A stretch of DNA of 64,000 nt from Bradyrhizobium sp. CB1015 (GTDB lineage: Bacteria; Pseudomonadota; Alphaproteobacteria; Rhizobiales; Xanthobacteraceae): contig NZ_CP104174.1 in assembly GCF_025200925.1 (NCBI RefSeq), positions 6,448,001 through 6,512,000 on the forward strand, written 5' to 3'. Below the pieces are notes generated by a model. It ran no database searches. It was not told where the DNA came from and was given only the letters and a program-made list of their open reading frames with translations. Below are positions 26,869-35,778 of the stretch, in pieces (the stretch's first letter is position 1; the number at the start of each line of letters is the position of its first letter). Position numbers and translations under genes: made by a program.

Positions 26869-28400
26869 CGCCGTCGCCACCAAACAACGCAGCCGAGCGC
26901 GACCACCAGCAGCGGCATTGCGACCACGACCATGAAGAACACCGCGTTCGACTGCCGCCCGGTCAACGCGATCAGCGGAGGCACGGGGACACGCGCGGCG
27001 ACGGCCGTCGTGCGTTCCTCACGTGCCAGCCAGCGGGCTACCGAGAGCAGAAGGTCGCTATTCGCCATATAGGGAAAGAACGAGTTGCTGGCGAAATCGC
27101 TGTCGCCGATGACGATGGCGCGCATGGGTTCGGCGTCGCGGTCGAGGCGCCCTTCCACAGCGACTCCCAACACGCGCGGGCCGGAGACCGGTGGCGAGGC
27201 CGCGTCCTTCTCACCCGTCGCGTCAGGCTCCACTGCGTGTGACCCCACCGGCTTTACCGGGCGCGTGTAGCTGTCGCGGCTGCTGAGCAGCAGCGGGGTG
27301 ACGCGGAGGTCGCCCGCCGTCGGCAGCATCGTGATGGGGCGGATTCCGGGGTAGAAGGTGAGCGAGATCGAACGCGTAACCGGATGAGGGTCGTAGCCCG
27401 TGACCGCCACGATCTCGGAGTTGGTCGAGTAGTGGCTTAAGGGATCGACGACGACCTCCTGCTCCGGCCGGACGCCGAGCTCGGCGACGAGCCGGGCAAG
27501 CCCGGGTTCGAGCACGAAACCCAGGTCCAGGAGGAGGAGGGCCGACCCGCCGCGTCGCAGATAGGCGCGCAAGGCCGCGCTTTCAGCCGGCAGGAACGTG
27601 GTCCGCGGATTGGCCGCGACGACGAGGGTGCACCCGATCGGCACGTTATCCTCGGTGGCGAGGATGAGCTTCCGCGCCTCATAACCCTGCGCTTCGAGCG
27701 CGCGGCGCAGCCGCCCCGCGCCGTGGCCCGGCATCTCTACCACCTGCGAGCTGGCGTCGTCGTGGCTGTGGCCAGCGCCGCCTTCTAGGTGGGTGTGGTA
27801 CTCGAAGTTGTCCATCGGCAGCTCGCCGTGGCCCTCGAGGAAGCAGGCCGTAATCGCGCGCCCGCGCAATACGCGCTGGATACCTATCGCGATCTCCGTC
27901 TCGTCCGTGCCTTGCACCAGCACCCGATGTCCCTCCGCTTCCACGACCGCGACATTGTAGATCTGGATTGCCTTCTCGCGCGCGAGTCTCGGGTCCCGGT
28001 CCGGATCGACCGCGACGACTTTGAGCAGCGGGTTGCGCCGGGCCATGATCGCAAGGAGGTCGCGCGCGCGCCGCCCCGCGGGATCCTGCGACCGATAAAA
28101 GTAGGTGACGGTTACCTCGCGGGAGACCTCGTCGATCGCCCGCATGGCCGCCCCCGAGGGCGTATAGACCTTCTCCCGCGTCAGGTCGAAATGCACGTCA
28201 TGCAGATGCAGCGCGACATTGGCCAGCACCGCGGCGCCGACCGCGACCAGCACGATTCCGGCCGAATAGGCCCGCCCTCGCCAGCCCACGAGCCCGGTCT
28301 GCAGCGGCAGCCTCAGCCCGGTCGCGAACAGCACCAGGACGGCCATGAGCCAGCCGCCAGCCCAGAGCAAAGCATTCCAGTCGAGCTCGGAGTGTTCCAT
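26865..28400 (-). CDS. GldG-like ABC-exporter-associated protein (ABC_transp_aux domain)
   Basis: 511 residues. It starts with two hydrophobic segments (about 12-30 and 43-65). The periplasmic region has VTYFYRSQDPAGRRARDLLA, VAVDPDRDPRLAREKAIQIY and LLLLDLGFVLEPGL, typical of GldG, and a final membrane segment lies near 480-505. In Bacteroidetes GldA/F/G take part in gliding and secretion; proteobacterial versions are uncharacterised exporters. The stop at 26865 overlaps the next gene, and the gene starts 4 bases after the permease stop. Confidence 0.75.
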   Translation of the reverse strand: MEHSELDWNALLWAGGWLMAVLVLFATGLRLPLQTGLVGWRGRAYSAGIVLVAVGAAVLANVALHLHDVHFDLTREKVYTPSGAAMRAIDEVSREVTVTYFYRSQDPAGRRARDLLAIMARRNPLLKVVAVDPDRDPRLAREKAIQIYNVAVVEAEGHRVLVQGTDETEIAIGIQRVLRGRAITACFLEGHGELPMDNFEYHTHLEGGAGHSHDDASSQVVEMPGHGAGRLRRALEAQGYEARKLILATEDNVPIGCTLVVAANPRTTFLPAESAALRAYLRRGGSALLLLDLGFVLEPGLARLVAELGVRPEQEVVVDPLSHYSTNSEIVAVTGYDPHPVTRSISLTFYPGIRPITMLPTAGDLRVTPLLLSSRDSYTRPVKPVGSHAVEPDATGEKDAASPPVSGPRVLGVAVEGRLDRDAEPMRAIVIGDSDFASNSFFPYMANSDLLLSVARWLAREERTTAVAARVPVPPLIALTGRQSNAVFFMVVVAMPLLVVALGCVVWWRRR

Positions 28401-28404
28401 GGGG

Positions 28405-29106
28405 TCAGCGCCGGGCCAGCCCGCGCACGGCGAGGAACAGCCCGAGCAGGGTCACCGCGAGGAAGAAGCCGAAATCCGAAGCGTACATGGCGCCGAGGGC
28501 AAAAGGCTGGAAGCGCGCCAGCAGCGACAGCCCGAGCACCCAATTGTCGATCGGCGACGGCAGCAACGCGGCCCAGGCGTCAATCGCCCACAGCATCCCG
28601 AACACACCGAGCGAGACGACCGCGGCCACGATCTGGTTGGCGGTGAGCGCGGAAATGGCAAGACCGATCGAGACCAGGGCGGCGGCGAGCAGAGCGAGGC
28701 CGAGATAACCGCTGTAGATCGGACCCCAATCGGGGGTGCTGAAACGCGCCAGTATCCCCGCATAGACCAACGTGAGCGCGACCATCGCGAGCAGCATGCC
28801 CATTGAGGCTGCGAACTTGGCGAGCACGATGTCGCCCTCGCGCACCGGTGCCGTCAGCAGCAGCTCGAGGGTGCCACCCCGGCGTTCCTCCGCGAACTGC
28901 CGCATGGTAACGAGCGGCACGAACAGGACGAGCTGCACGGCCGCCTGAAAGAAGACGTTCACCAGCGTCGCCTGCTTGGTCGCGATGAGCGTGACGGCGA
29001 AGCCGTAGCCGTTGAGCACAAGGAAAACGGCGATGACGGCGTAAGCGATCGGCGAGACGAACAGCGCGCGCAACTCCTTGGCAACCAGGGCGAGAAACGC
29101 CGTCAT
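28405..29106 (-). CDS. ABC-2-type permease, GldF-like
   Basis: 233 residues from the ATG at 29104-29106, overlapping the ATPase stop (ATGA). It starts MTAFLALVAKELRALFVSPI and has six hydrophobic segments. The loop RQFAEERRGGTLELLLTAPV is the signature of ABC-2 and NosY/GldF permeases. With the upstream ATPase it forms the exporter core of the operon. Confidence 0.85.
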   Translation of the reverse strand: MTAFLALVAKELRALFVSPIAYAVIAVFLVLNGYGFAVTLIATKQATLVNVFFQAAVQLVLFVPLVTMRQFAEERRGGTLELLLTAPVREGDIVLAKFAASMGMLLAMVALTLVYAGILARFSTPDWGPIYSGYLGLALLAAALVSIGLAISALTANQIVAAVVSLGVFGMLWAIDAWAALLPSPIDNWVLGLSLLARFQPFALGAMYASDFGFFLAVTLLGLFLAVRGLARR

Positions 29107-30143
29107 TGGAGCGCTCGGCTCGCCGTTAGCCGGAGGAATAGCTCCTCCAGGTCTGAAGCCGTCTCGACCGTCTCGACGCTCGCGATGCCGGCGAGGCAAA
29201 GGGTCGCGGCCACGTGCGGCGCTGCGCTGGGCTCCGACACCTCCACCCGCCAGCCGGCCAAGTCCCCATCAGGCTGCTGCTCGCGCGTCACGCTGTCGAT
29301 CCCCGCCAAGCCCGACAAGGCCGCCGCGACCTCGTCCGCCCGGTCCGCCAGGGCGCGGACCCGGAGCGAGGCGCCGCGCCTGGCGCCGGCCAGGTGGTGA
29401 ACGGTGAGCAGCCGCCCGTCGAGCAGGATAGCGACCCGATCGGCGACGCGTTCCATCTCGGCTAGGACGTGCGAGGTGACAAGGACCGCGCTGTCGCGAG
29501 CCAGCGTCCGCAGCAGGCCGCGCAGCTCGATGACCTGACGCGGGTCAAGGCCGTTGGTCGGCTCGTCGAGCACCAACAACTTGGGTTCGTTCAGCACGGC
29601 CTGGGCGATTGAGACGCGCTGCCGATAGCCGCGCGACAGCCGGCCAATCACGGCGTCGCCAACCGGCTCGAGCGCGAGCCGCGCGCGGGCGGACTCGATG
29701 CCTCGGCGCAACGCACCTCCCCGCAAGCCCCGCAACTGGCCCATGAAGTGAAGAAATTCGTCCACCCGCATATGGCCGTACAGCGGGGCGTTCTCCGGCA
29801 CGTAGCCGATCCGCGCGCGCGCCTGGTGTCCGTCGCGGACCACGTCGAAGCCGTCGATGCGGACAGTCCCTTCGCTCGGCCGCAGATAGCCGGTGATGAC
29901 CCGCAAGATGGTGGTCTTACCCGAGCCGTTGGGACCAAGCAGGCCCACCACTTCCCGCTCGTTCACCTCGAACGAGACGCCGTCCACTGCCTGGCGACGG
30001 CCATAACGTTTGCCCAGCCGTTCGACAGAGGCGACAGCGATGCCGTGCCGCGAGCTTTCAGCCGGCGCGATGCCAAGCCCCGCCGGGGCTCGGCGCGGTC
30101 GATCGGTCAGGCGCAAGTCCAGTGGCGGCGTCGAGCCGGTCAA
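29103..30143 (-). CDS. ABC exporter ATP-binding protein, GldA-like
   Basis: About 346 residues from a TTG at 30141-30143, which overlaps the TGA of the hydrolase gene (TTGA); an ATG further up at 30242 lies inside that gene. Walker A is GPNGSGKTT, the signature is LSRGYRQRVSIAQAV (Arg in place of the second Gly-x, as in many GldA-like proteins), Walker B is LLVLDEPTNGLD, and the H-loop is VTSHVLAEMERVAD. The C-terminal roughly 90-residue extension is seen in ABC-2 exporter ATPases. Confidence 0.85.
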   Translation of the reverse strand: MTGSTPPLDLRLTDRPRRAPAGLGIAPAESSRHGIAVASVERLGKRYGRRQAVDGVSFEVNEREVVGLLGPNGSGKTTILRVITGYLRPSEGTVRIDGFDVVRDGHQARARIGYVPENAPLYGHMRVDEFLHFMGQLRGLRGGALRRGIESARARLALEPVGDAVIGRLSRGYRQRVSIAQAVLNEPKLLVLDEPTNGLDPRQVIELRGLLRTLARDSAVLVTSHVLAEMERVADRVAILLDGRLLTVHHLAGARRGASLRVRALADRADEVAAALSGLAGIDSVTREQQPDGDLAGWRVEVSEPSAAPHVAATLCLAGIASVETVETASDLEELFLRLTASRALQ

Positions 30144-31018
30144 TCGTAGAATTCCGGCGCCTTCTTCATCGCCTTGAACGCGTCCGGGTCGTGGGCGGTG
30201 AAGAAATTTGCCTTCTGCGTCGCCATTTCCCGCCTGATCCACTCGAAGGCTGAGTAGAATCCCGATGTCGAATAGACCAAGGGGGTGCTTGGCGGTATGT
30301 TCTGCTCGACGTTCTCCCGGAAATAGACGTTGTCCCCGGTGAGGATGGTGAGGCCGGTGTTCTTCAGCCGCACCGTCATCATCTGGCTGCCCGGCGTGTG
30401 GGCAACCCAGCGCTTCACGACGAGCGTGCCATCTCCAAACAGGTCCTGATCGCCTTCGAGCTGCAACATCTTCACCGCGTTTGCGCTTGGCGTCATGTTG
30501 CCGCGCAGCGGCAGGACGTCGCCGAGAACGTAATTGGAGCCAGTGCCGGGCTCCGGCCAGAAGAAGTTCTGGATCTCGCTCTTTTGCACGACGAGCGTCG
30601 ACTTCGGGAACTTGGCGACATTGCCGCCGTGGTCGAGGTGAAGATGGCTCACCACGACGTAGGTGATATCGTCGGGCGTGAGATCGATTTTCTTGAGCTG
30701 CGTATCGATCGCGACATCTGGCGTGTTGACCGGCTTCAACCCGGTGAACGCGGCACCCCAGTAGCCTGGGTCGGTGATAATCTTGTCGTTGTTACCCGTG
30801 TCGAAGAGAACATTCCCTTTCGGATGTTTGATCACGTAAAAACCGACCGGAACCTGGATCGCCGGCTCCATGGGTGCGCCGTTCACCAAAAATCCTTTGC
30901 CGAGAGTCAACGCGCCGGAACTGAAAGCGTAGAGCTTAAGGTCTTGGGCGCTTAGTGCCGTACTCGACAATACGCTCCCGAGAAGAGCGACCATTGCCGT
31001 CAAATATTTGCAGGTCAT
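30140..31018 (-). CDS. Periplasmic metallo-beta-lactamase-fold hydrolase (AHL-lactonase-like)
   Basis: 292 residues with a signal peptide (MTCKYLTAMVALLGSVLSST, cleavage near LSA-QDL). The zinc motif H-x-H-x-D-H is VVSHLHLDHGG (about 123-133), later ligands being His in WVAHTPGS and Asp in LTGDNVYF. The domain resembles N-acyl-homoserine-lactone lactonases (AttM/AiiB type), but those are cytoplasmic, so the substrate may differ. GGGAGG precedes the ATG. It is the first gene of the operon that continues with the Gld-type exporter and HupE-like gene. Confidence 0.8.
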   Translation of the reverse strand: MTCKYLTAMVALLGSVLSSTALSAQDLKLYAFSSGALTLGKGFLVNGAPMEPAIQVPVGFYVIKHPKGNVLFDTGNNDKIITDPGYWGAAFTGLKPVNTPDVAIDTQLKKIDLTPDDITYVVVSHLHLDHGGNVAKFPKSTLVVQKSEIQNFFWPEPGTGSNYVLGDVLPLRGNMTPSANAVKMLQLEGDQDLFGDGTLVVKRWVAHTPGSQMMTVRLKNTGLTILTGDNVYFRENVEQNIPPSTPLVYSTSGFYSAFEWIRREMATQKANFFTAHDPDAFKAMKKAPEFYD

Positions 31019-31377
31019 TCTTTGCCTCCCTCGTCGCGAATTTTGTTATGTTTTGCTTCTGTGCAAAGCCGCAGAGGCGCCGGCAGGATGCACTTAAGTT
31101 CAACACGCCGCAGGAGACCTGTCAATAATTCTGGACGGTGTCCCGGTTCACCGGACGGTACTGCGGCGCCAGTGGTCAGGATTGGCCGAGGCTCGTTGCG
31201 TGAGTGGATGGCTGTGGGCTAGGGGCATTCCTGCTGAAACCAGTCTTCAACCGCAGCATTCCGGTAAGAGCGTCAGCTGGGGTCTGTCCGCGCTCCAACG
31301 AAGCGTCCCATCCCTAAGCCAATCCACAGGGAACGTCACTTCGCACGCGCAAAACCAATGCTCATTTCGACCAGCGC
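31019..31377. other. Intergenic between divergent operons, no gene seen
   Basis: It should hold the promoter of the hydrolase-exporter operon. I see no convincing gene; a plus-strand open frame from 31182 lacks a ribosome-binding site and becomes recognisable only after about 31380. Confidence 0.45.
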
Positions 31378-31637
31378 CCAGTTGCGGACCAGCGCACCGC
31401 CATTGCCGAAGCCAAGGCCAGGAGGCGCGTCTTGCGCTCACAGATGACCTCGGCGAGCGCGACCGCCAGCTTGCGCACCTGCAGCAGATGCTCGCCACCA
31501 ACAATGCGAAGCTTGCCGAAGCGCAGAAGGTCCAATCGGAGATGATGCGAAGGGAACGCGAGCTTGAGGACTCAGTGGCGCAAAAGATCGCTACGGCCGC
31601 GACCTCGCGACATGCTCCATCGACAAAGAAAGCGTGA
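31378..31637 (+). pseudogene. Fragment of a DUF2130 coiled-coil protein
   Basis: VADQRTAIAEAKARR in one frame continues as ALTDDLGERDRQLAHLQQML, NAKLAEAQKVQSEMMRRERE in another. This Lys/Glu/Gln heptad pattern matches the coiled-coil middle of DUF2130 proteins. The conserved nuclease-like C-terminal domain is absent, and the frame ends in unrelated sequence. The two-frame structure and short length show it is a remnant. The match rests on pattern recognition only. Confidence 0.35.
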
Positions 31638-31803
31638 ACGGCTGGCTGGTACGCGACACAGGCCATGGCCTTTCGACGCTACTCGGAAGCCTGTTGGCGG
31701 CGAAGAGGGCTGGCAACACGCGCCAATTATAGTACCGTTGTTGCAAGAAGCAGCACGCGGCGGCTGAAGCCGGACGCGACACAAAGAAGAGGGAGGACTT
31801 TCG

Positions 31804-33108
31804 ATGCAATTTCTCAAGGCTGCGGTTGCGGCCGGGCTTGTAGTTGCGACCTTTACGGGCACCTCGCTTGCGCAGACCAAGCCGTCGGAGCTCAAAATCG
31901 GCATCACGACGTTCCTGTCGGGCCCTGCGTCAGTCTTCGGTGTGCCGGCGAAGGCCGCGGCGGAGATGATCGCGGAGGACCTCAACAAGAAGGGCGGCAT
32001 CGGCGGCGTGCCGGTCAAGCTCTCCTTCATCGACGAAGGTGCGGGAGGCGAAGCGCTCGTCTCGAATTACCGACGCGTGGTGCAGGACGAAAAGGTCGAT
32101 GCCACGTTTGCTTCGATCTCGTCCGGCAGCTGCACCCAGTTGGTGCCGGTCGCCGAAGACCTAAAAGTCATGAATTTCATGTGGGACTGCGGTGCGGCCT
32201 CCATCCTCGAAACCAAGAAGTACCGCTACAATTTCCGGACTCAGGCGAACGGCACGCCGGAAATGCTGGCCGTGCTCCTTTACCTGCTCAAGACCAAGCC
32301 TGACTTTAAGACGATCGCGGTGGTCAATCAGGATTATGCATGGGGTCGGGAGAGCTGGGAGATCTTTTCGACCGCGCTCAAGGCGATGAAGCCGGACGTG
32401 CAAGTCGTCGCGGAGCTCTTCCCGAAGTTCGGCGCACCGGACTACTCCACTGAAGTTTCCCGTCTGTTGGCGCTGCGGCCCGATGTGGTGCTGACCACGT
32501 CTTGGGGCGGAGATCTCGACACGCTGGTCCGCCAGGCCGGTCAGCGCGGCCTGTTGCAGCAGTCGACCTTCGTGCTCGGAATCGGCGAATCATCGGTCCA
32601 GCGGTTGGGCAAGGACTTGCCTGAAGGCCTGATCGTCGGCGCGCGCGGAGATCACTGGTTCCTGCATCCCGAGAAGAAGAACGACGCGGCCTTCAAGGCG
32701 TTCAATGAAGCCTTCAAGGCGAAGACCGGTGCATGGCCGATCTACCCGGTCTATCACATGGCGCAGGCGTTCAAGGCCTTGCAGACGGCGTACGACAAGG
32801 CGATCAAGTCCAATGGCGGCAACTGGCCCACGCGCGAACAGGTGGTCGACGCGACGGCGGGCATCGAGTTCGCCACCGGCTTCGGCCGTCCGATTACGCT
32901 GCGGCCCGAGGACAACCAGGGTCTCGAAGCTCAGCTGGTCGGCGTCACCAAGTCCGTTCCGGGGTACGACTTCAAGCTGCTCGACAACATGATGATCTTC
33001 GATCCGAAGTTGATCACCAACCCGGCGGGCGTACGGTCGGTTGAGTGGCTCAAGACGCTCAAGCCGGACTTCGCCAAGATGGACGTGCCGACCTTCAAAG
33101 CTCAGTAG
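31804..33108 (+). CDS. Periplasmic binding protein of a branched-chain-amino-acid-type (Liv/HAAT) importer
   Basis: 434 residues with a signal peptide (MQFLKAAVAAGLVVATFTGT, cleavage near SLAQTK). Type I fold: LKIGITTFLSGPASVFGVPA at the start of the mature protein, then AEMIAEDLNKKGGIGGVPVK and VVQDEKVDATFASISSGSCT. It is longer than E. coli LivJ but usual for rhizobial members that bind amides, aromatic acids or amino acids. GAGGGAGGA lies just before the ATG. It heads a five-gene operon; a hairpin follows its stop and probably raises its expression relative to the rest. Confidence 0.9.
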   Translation: MQFLKAAVAAGLVVATFTGTSLAQTKPSELKIGITTFLSGPASVFGVPAKAAAEMIAEDLNKKGGIGGVPVKLSFIDEGAGGEALVSNYRRVVQDEKVDATFASISSGSCTQLVPVAEDLKVMNFMWDCGAASILETKKYRYNFRTQANGTPEMLAVLLYLLKTKPDFKTIAVVNQDYAWGRESWEIFSTALKAMKPDVQVVAELFPKFGAPDYSTEVSRLLALRPDVVLTTSWGGDLDTLVRQAGQRGLLQQSTFVLGIGESSVQRLGKDLPEGLIVGARGDHWFLHPEKKNDAAFKAFNEAFKAKTGAWPIYPVYHMAQAFKALQTAYDKAIKSNGGNWPTREQVVDATAGIEFATGFGRPITLRPEDNQGLEAQLVGVTKSVPGYDFKLLDNMMIFDPKLITNPAGVRSVEWLKTLKPDFAKMDVPTFKAQ

Positions 33109-33130
33109 CGGCACGCTCGACTTTTCATCC

Positions 33131-33160
33131 CCGTCCTCCGAGCCGCGTCCCGGAGGACGG
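33131..33160 (+). other. Intercistronic hairpin between binding-protein and permease genes
   Basis: CCGTCCTCCG pairs perfectly with CGGAGGACGG around a 10-base loop, followed by ACCTTTT. Such hairpins after binding-protein genes (as after malE) protect the upstream RNA from 3-prime decay or partly terminate, giving more binding protein than permease. Confidence 0.65.
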
Positions 33161-33179
33161 ACCTTTTCCGAAGGCCATC

Positions 33180-34079
33180 ATGAACTCGACACTCGCTATC
33201 TTGGCTATCCTCGATGGGATCAGCTATGCCGCACTGGTGTTCTTGGTCTCGGTCGGGCTCAGCCTGATTTTCGGCGTGCTACGCGTAGTCAACGTCGCGC
33301 ACGGTTCGCTGTACGCGTTCGGCGCCTACCTGGCTGCGACGTTCAGCCTTGCAATCGCGCCGATCTCGCCTTGGCTCACCTATCCCGCGCTGCTGGCCGC
33401 CTCCATCGTGATCGGCGTCGTGTGCGGCGGTTTCATCGAACGGTTTCTGCTGCGACCGCTCTCCGGACAGGAGGACGCCCTCCAGCTTCTGATCACGTTC
33501 GCCGCCTTCATGATCATGGACAACCTGCAGCGTTTGGTCTGGGGCGTGCAGCCCATCTTCGCCGCGGAGCCGTTGAGACTACTTCCCAACCTCGCCGTGT
33601 TCGGCGTCAGCTACACGTCGTACCAGGTCATTCTGCTGCCCGGCGTGGCATTGGCGACGCTGTTCGGGCTCCGCTACTTTCTGCGCAGGACGCTGTCGGG
33701 AGCGGTGATCCTTGCGGTCACGGAGGACCGCGAAGCTTCGATGGCCATCGGGATTGACGCAAAACGCGTATATTTCGTCACCTTTGTCATCGGTGCGAGT
33801 CTGGCCGCGTTGGGAGGAGCGCTGGCCTCGCCGACCACCTCGCTGGTCCCCGGTATGGGCGCCGATATGATCGTGCTTTCCTTTGCCGTCGCTGCGACCG
33901 CGGGTCTCGGCCAGATCGAGGGCACCGCGCTCACCGCGCTGATGATCGGCCTGACCCGTGCCTTCGTGATCTATCTCCAGCCGGAATTCGAAGTTCTCGT
34001 TCCCTATCTGCTGATGGTGCTGGTGCTTCTGGTGCGTCCGTTCGGCCTGTTCGGTGCCGTGCAAGTAAGGAAAATATGA
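33180..34079 (+). CDS. Liv-type ABC permease (LivH family)
   Basis: 299 residues from the ATG at 33180. Eight or so hydrophobic segments, with VVNVAHGSLYAFGAYLA (about 37-53, the N-H-G motif of LivH) and RAVTEDRE-like AVTEDREASMAIGIDAKRV (about 180-198, the EAA loop). It forms half of the inner-membrane channel with the LivM-type gene, whose ATG overlaps its stop. Very similar to other rhizobial amide/amino-acid systems in layout. Confidence 0.9.
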   Translation: MNSTLAILAILDGISYAALVFLVSVGLSLIFGVLRVVNVAHGSLYAFGAYLAATFSLAIAPISPWLTYPALLAASIVIGVVCGGFIERFLLRPLSGQEDALQLLITFAAFMIMDNLQRLVWGVQPIFAAEPLRLLPNLAVFGVSYTSYQVILLPGVALATLFGLRYFLRRTLSGAVILAVTEDREASMAIGIDAKRVYFVTFVIGASLAALGGALASPTTSLVPGMGADMIVLSFAVAATAGLGQIEGTALTALMIGLTRAFVIYLQPEFEVLVPYLLMVLVLLVRPFGLFGAVQVRKI

Positions 34080-35035
34080 TGAGCGGTCGCATCAAGCCGG
34101 TCACCACGATCGCGATCGTCTTCTTTCTGGTTAGCGCCGTCGCGCCCCTTTTGGTATCGAGCTGGGCGACCTTGTTCGCGTTGATTCTCGCGAAGGGCAT
34201 CGTCGTTCTCGGTATCATTCTTCTGCTGCAGGCGGGGCAGGTGTCGTTCGGACATGCAATGTTCTTCGCTACCGGGGCGTATACCGCGGCGTTCTGGGGC
34301 AAGTACGTCGGTGGCGGCGACATCGTACTCTTCATCGCGCTGGGCGGCATAACCTCCGCCGTCTTCGGCCTTATCGTCGGGCTCTTCGTCGTGCGCTACC
34401 GGGAAATCTTTTTTGGAATGCTGAATCTGGCGTTTTCGATGGTGCTGTGGTCGCTGCTGGAGAAGATGTTTCATTACACCAACGGCGCCGACGGCATCCG
34501 GGTCCCTCGTCCGGCCCTGTTAGGGCTGTCGTTTACGCCCGAAACCTTCCAGTACGTCATTCTTTACGTGAGCCTCTTGATCGCGGTCGTCGCGTTCTAC
34601 GGCGTGCAACGCTATCTCGATAGCCCGCTCGGACACATGCTGCGTGCCGTCAAATCGAACGAGACCCGGCTCGAGTACCTCGGGACGTCCGCACGGCGCG
34701 TGCTTCTGATAGGCTACGTGATATCGGCTTTTCTCGGCGGCATCGGCGGCACGCTGGTGGCGATCATCCAGCAGATCGCCACGCCCGAGTTCGGGTTCTG
34801 GACGAAGTCGGGCGAGTTCGTCTTTATCGCGATCCTCGGCGGCAGCGCCCACGCCTTCGGAGCGTTCGCCGGCGCGGCGATGTTCGAGTGCGTGCGCTTC
34901 TATGCGGCGGCCCACCTGGCCGACACCTGGCAGCTGATCCTCGGCATGGTCTTGATCGTCATCATTCTCTATGCGCCTAACGGACTGATAGGTCTCAGGC
35001 AGCGCTACGGCCAGGCGAAGCAGGGAGGACATTGA
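34076..35035 (+). CDS. Liv-type ABC permease (LivM family)
   Basis: 319 residues. It overlaps the LivH-type stop by 4 bases (ATGA). Hydrophobic segments fill the sequence; QAGQVSFGHAMFFATGAYTA (about 57-76) is the LivM S-x-G-H-x-x-F signature, and RAVKSNETRLEYLGTSARRV (about 193-212) is the cytoplasmic coupling loop. Partner of the preceding permease. The stop overlaps the next start by one base. Confidence 0.9.
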   Translation: MMSGRIKPVTTIAIVFFLVSAVAPLLVSSWATLFALILAKGIVVLGIILLLQAGQVSFGHAMFFATGAYTAAFWGKYVGGGDIVLFIALGGITSAVFGLIVGLFVVRYREIFFGMLNLAFSMVLWSLLEKMFHYTNGADGIRVPRPALLGLSFTPETFQYVILYVSLLIAVVAFYGVQRYLDSPLGHMLRAVKSNETRLEYLGTSARRVLLIGYVISAFLGGIGGTLVAIIQQIATPEFGFWTKSGEFVFIAILGGSAHAFGAFAGAAMFECVRFYAAAHLADTWQLILGMVLIVIILYAPNGLIGLRQRYGQAKQGGH

Positions 35036-35778
35036 TGGCCAACGTCCTCCTATCCGCGAAGGGCATCAAGATCCGGTTCGGTGGCGTCGTCGCCGCCGAC
35101 GGTATCGATCTGGACGTGCTCCAAGGCGAGAACCTCGCGATCATCGGACCGAACGGCGCCGGAAAGACCACCTTCCTCAACATCTCGACGGGTTATTTGC
35201 GGCCGCAGGCCGGAAGCATCACCTTTCTAGGCCAGGAAATCACGGCGCAGCTCCCGCGCACGATCACCAAGCTCGGCATCGCGCGGGCCTTTCAGATACC
35301 GCAGCTTTTTCTCGATCAGACTGTGATAGAGAACATGCTGATCGCCGCGGCCTCGCGGCTGGGAAGCCCTTCCGGCTTCACGGCTCTTTCCGCCCTGCCT
35401 GAGCTGCCTGAAATGGAGCGCCTTCTGGATCTCGTCGGCGTCAAGTTGTACGCGTCTCGCAAGGCGAGGGAGCTTCCCGAGGGACAACGCAAGCTGGTCG
35501 ACATCGCTCTGGCGCTCGCGCTGAAGCCCAGACTGCTGCTGATGGACGAGCCCACCTCGGGCGTCGCCTCCGCCGAGAAGCTGGAGATCATGGACATCCT
35601 GACGTCCGCGCTCGCCAAGGAGAATGTGACTTCGGTCTTCGTCGAGCACGACATGGACATGGTGGAGCGCTATGCCCACCGGGTCGCGGTGTGGAACGTC
35701 GGGAAGATCCAAAAGGTCGGCACGCCGGCGGAGGTTCTGGCCGATCCCAAGGTCCGCGAACAGGTGATCGGCATATGA
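35035..35778 (+). CDS. Liv-type ABC ATPase (LivG family)
   Basis: 247 residues from the ATG at 35035, with GGGAGGA 5 bases upstream; a TTG just before it is too close to that site. Walker A GPNGAGKTT, signature LPEGQRKLVDIALALA (a variant of LSGGQ), Walker B LLLMDEPTSGVAS. The region ITKLGIARAFQIPQLF is the long Q-loop region typical of LivG. It pairs with the LivF-type ATPase as a heterodimer. The unusual PEGQ signature is seen in some amide/aromatic importers. Confidence 0.88.
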   Translation: MANVLLSAKGIKIRFGGVVAADGIDLDVLQGENLAIIGPNGAGKTTFLNISTGYLRPQAGSITFLGQEITAQLPRTITKLGIARAFQIPQLFLDQTVIENMLIAAASRLGSPSGFTALSALPELPEMERLLDLVGVKLYASRKARELPEGQRKLVDIALALALKPRLLLMDEPTSGVASAEKLEIMDILTSALAKENVTSVFVEHDMDMVERYAHRVAVWNVGKIQKVGTPAEVLADPKVREQVIGI

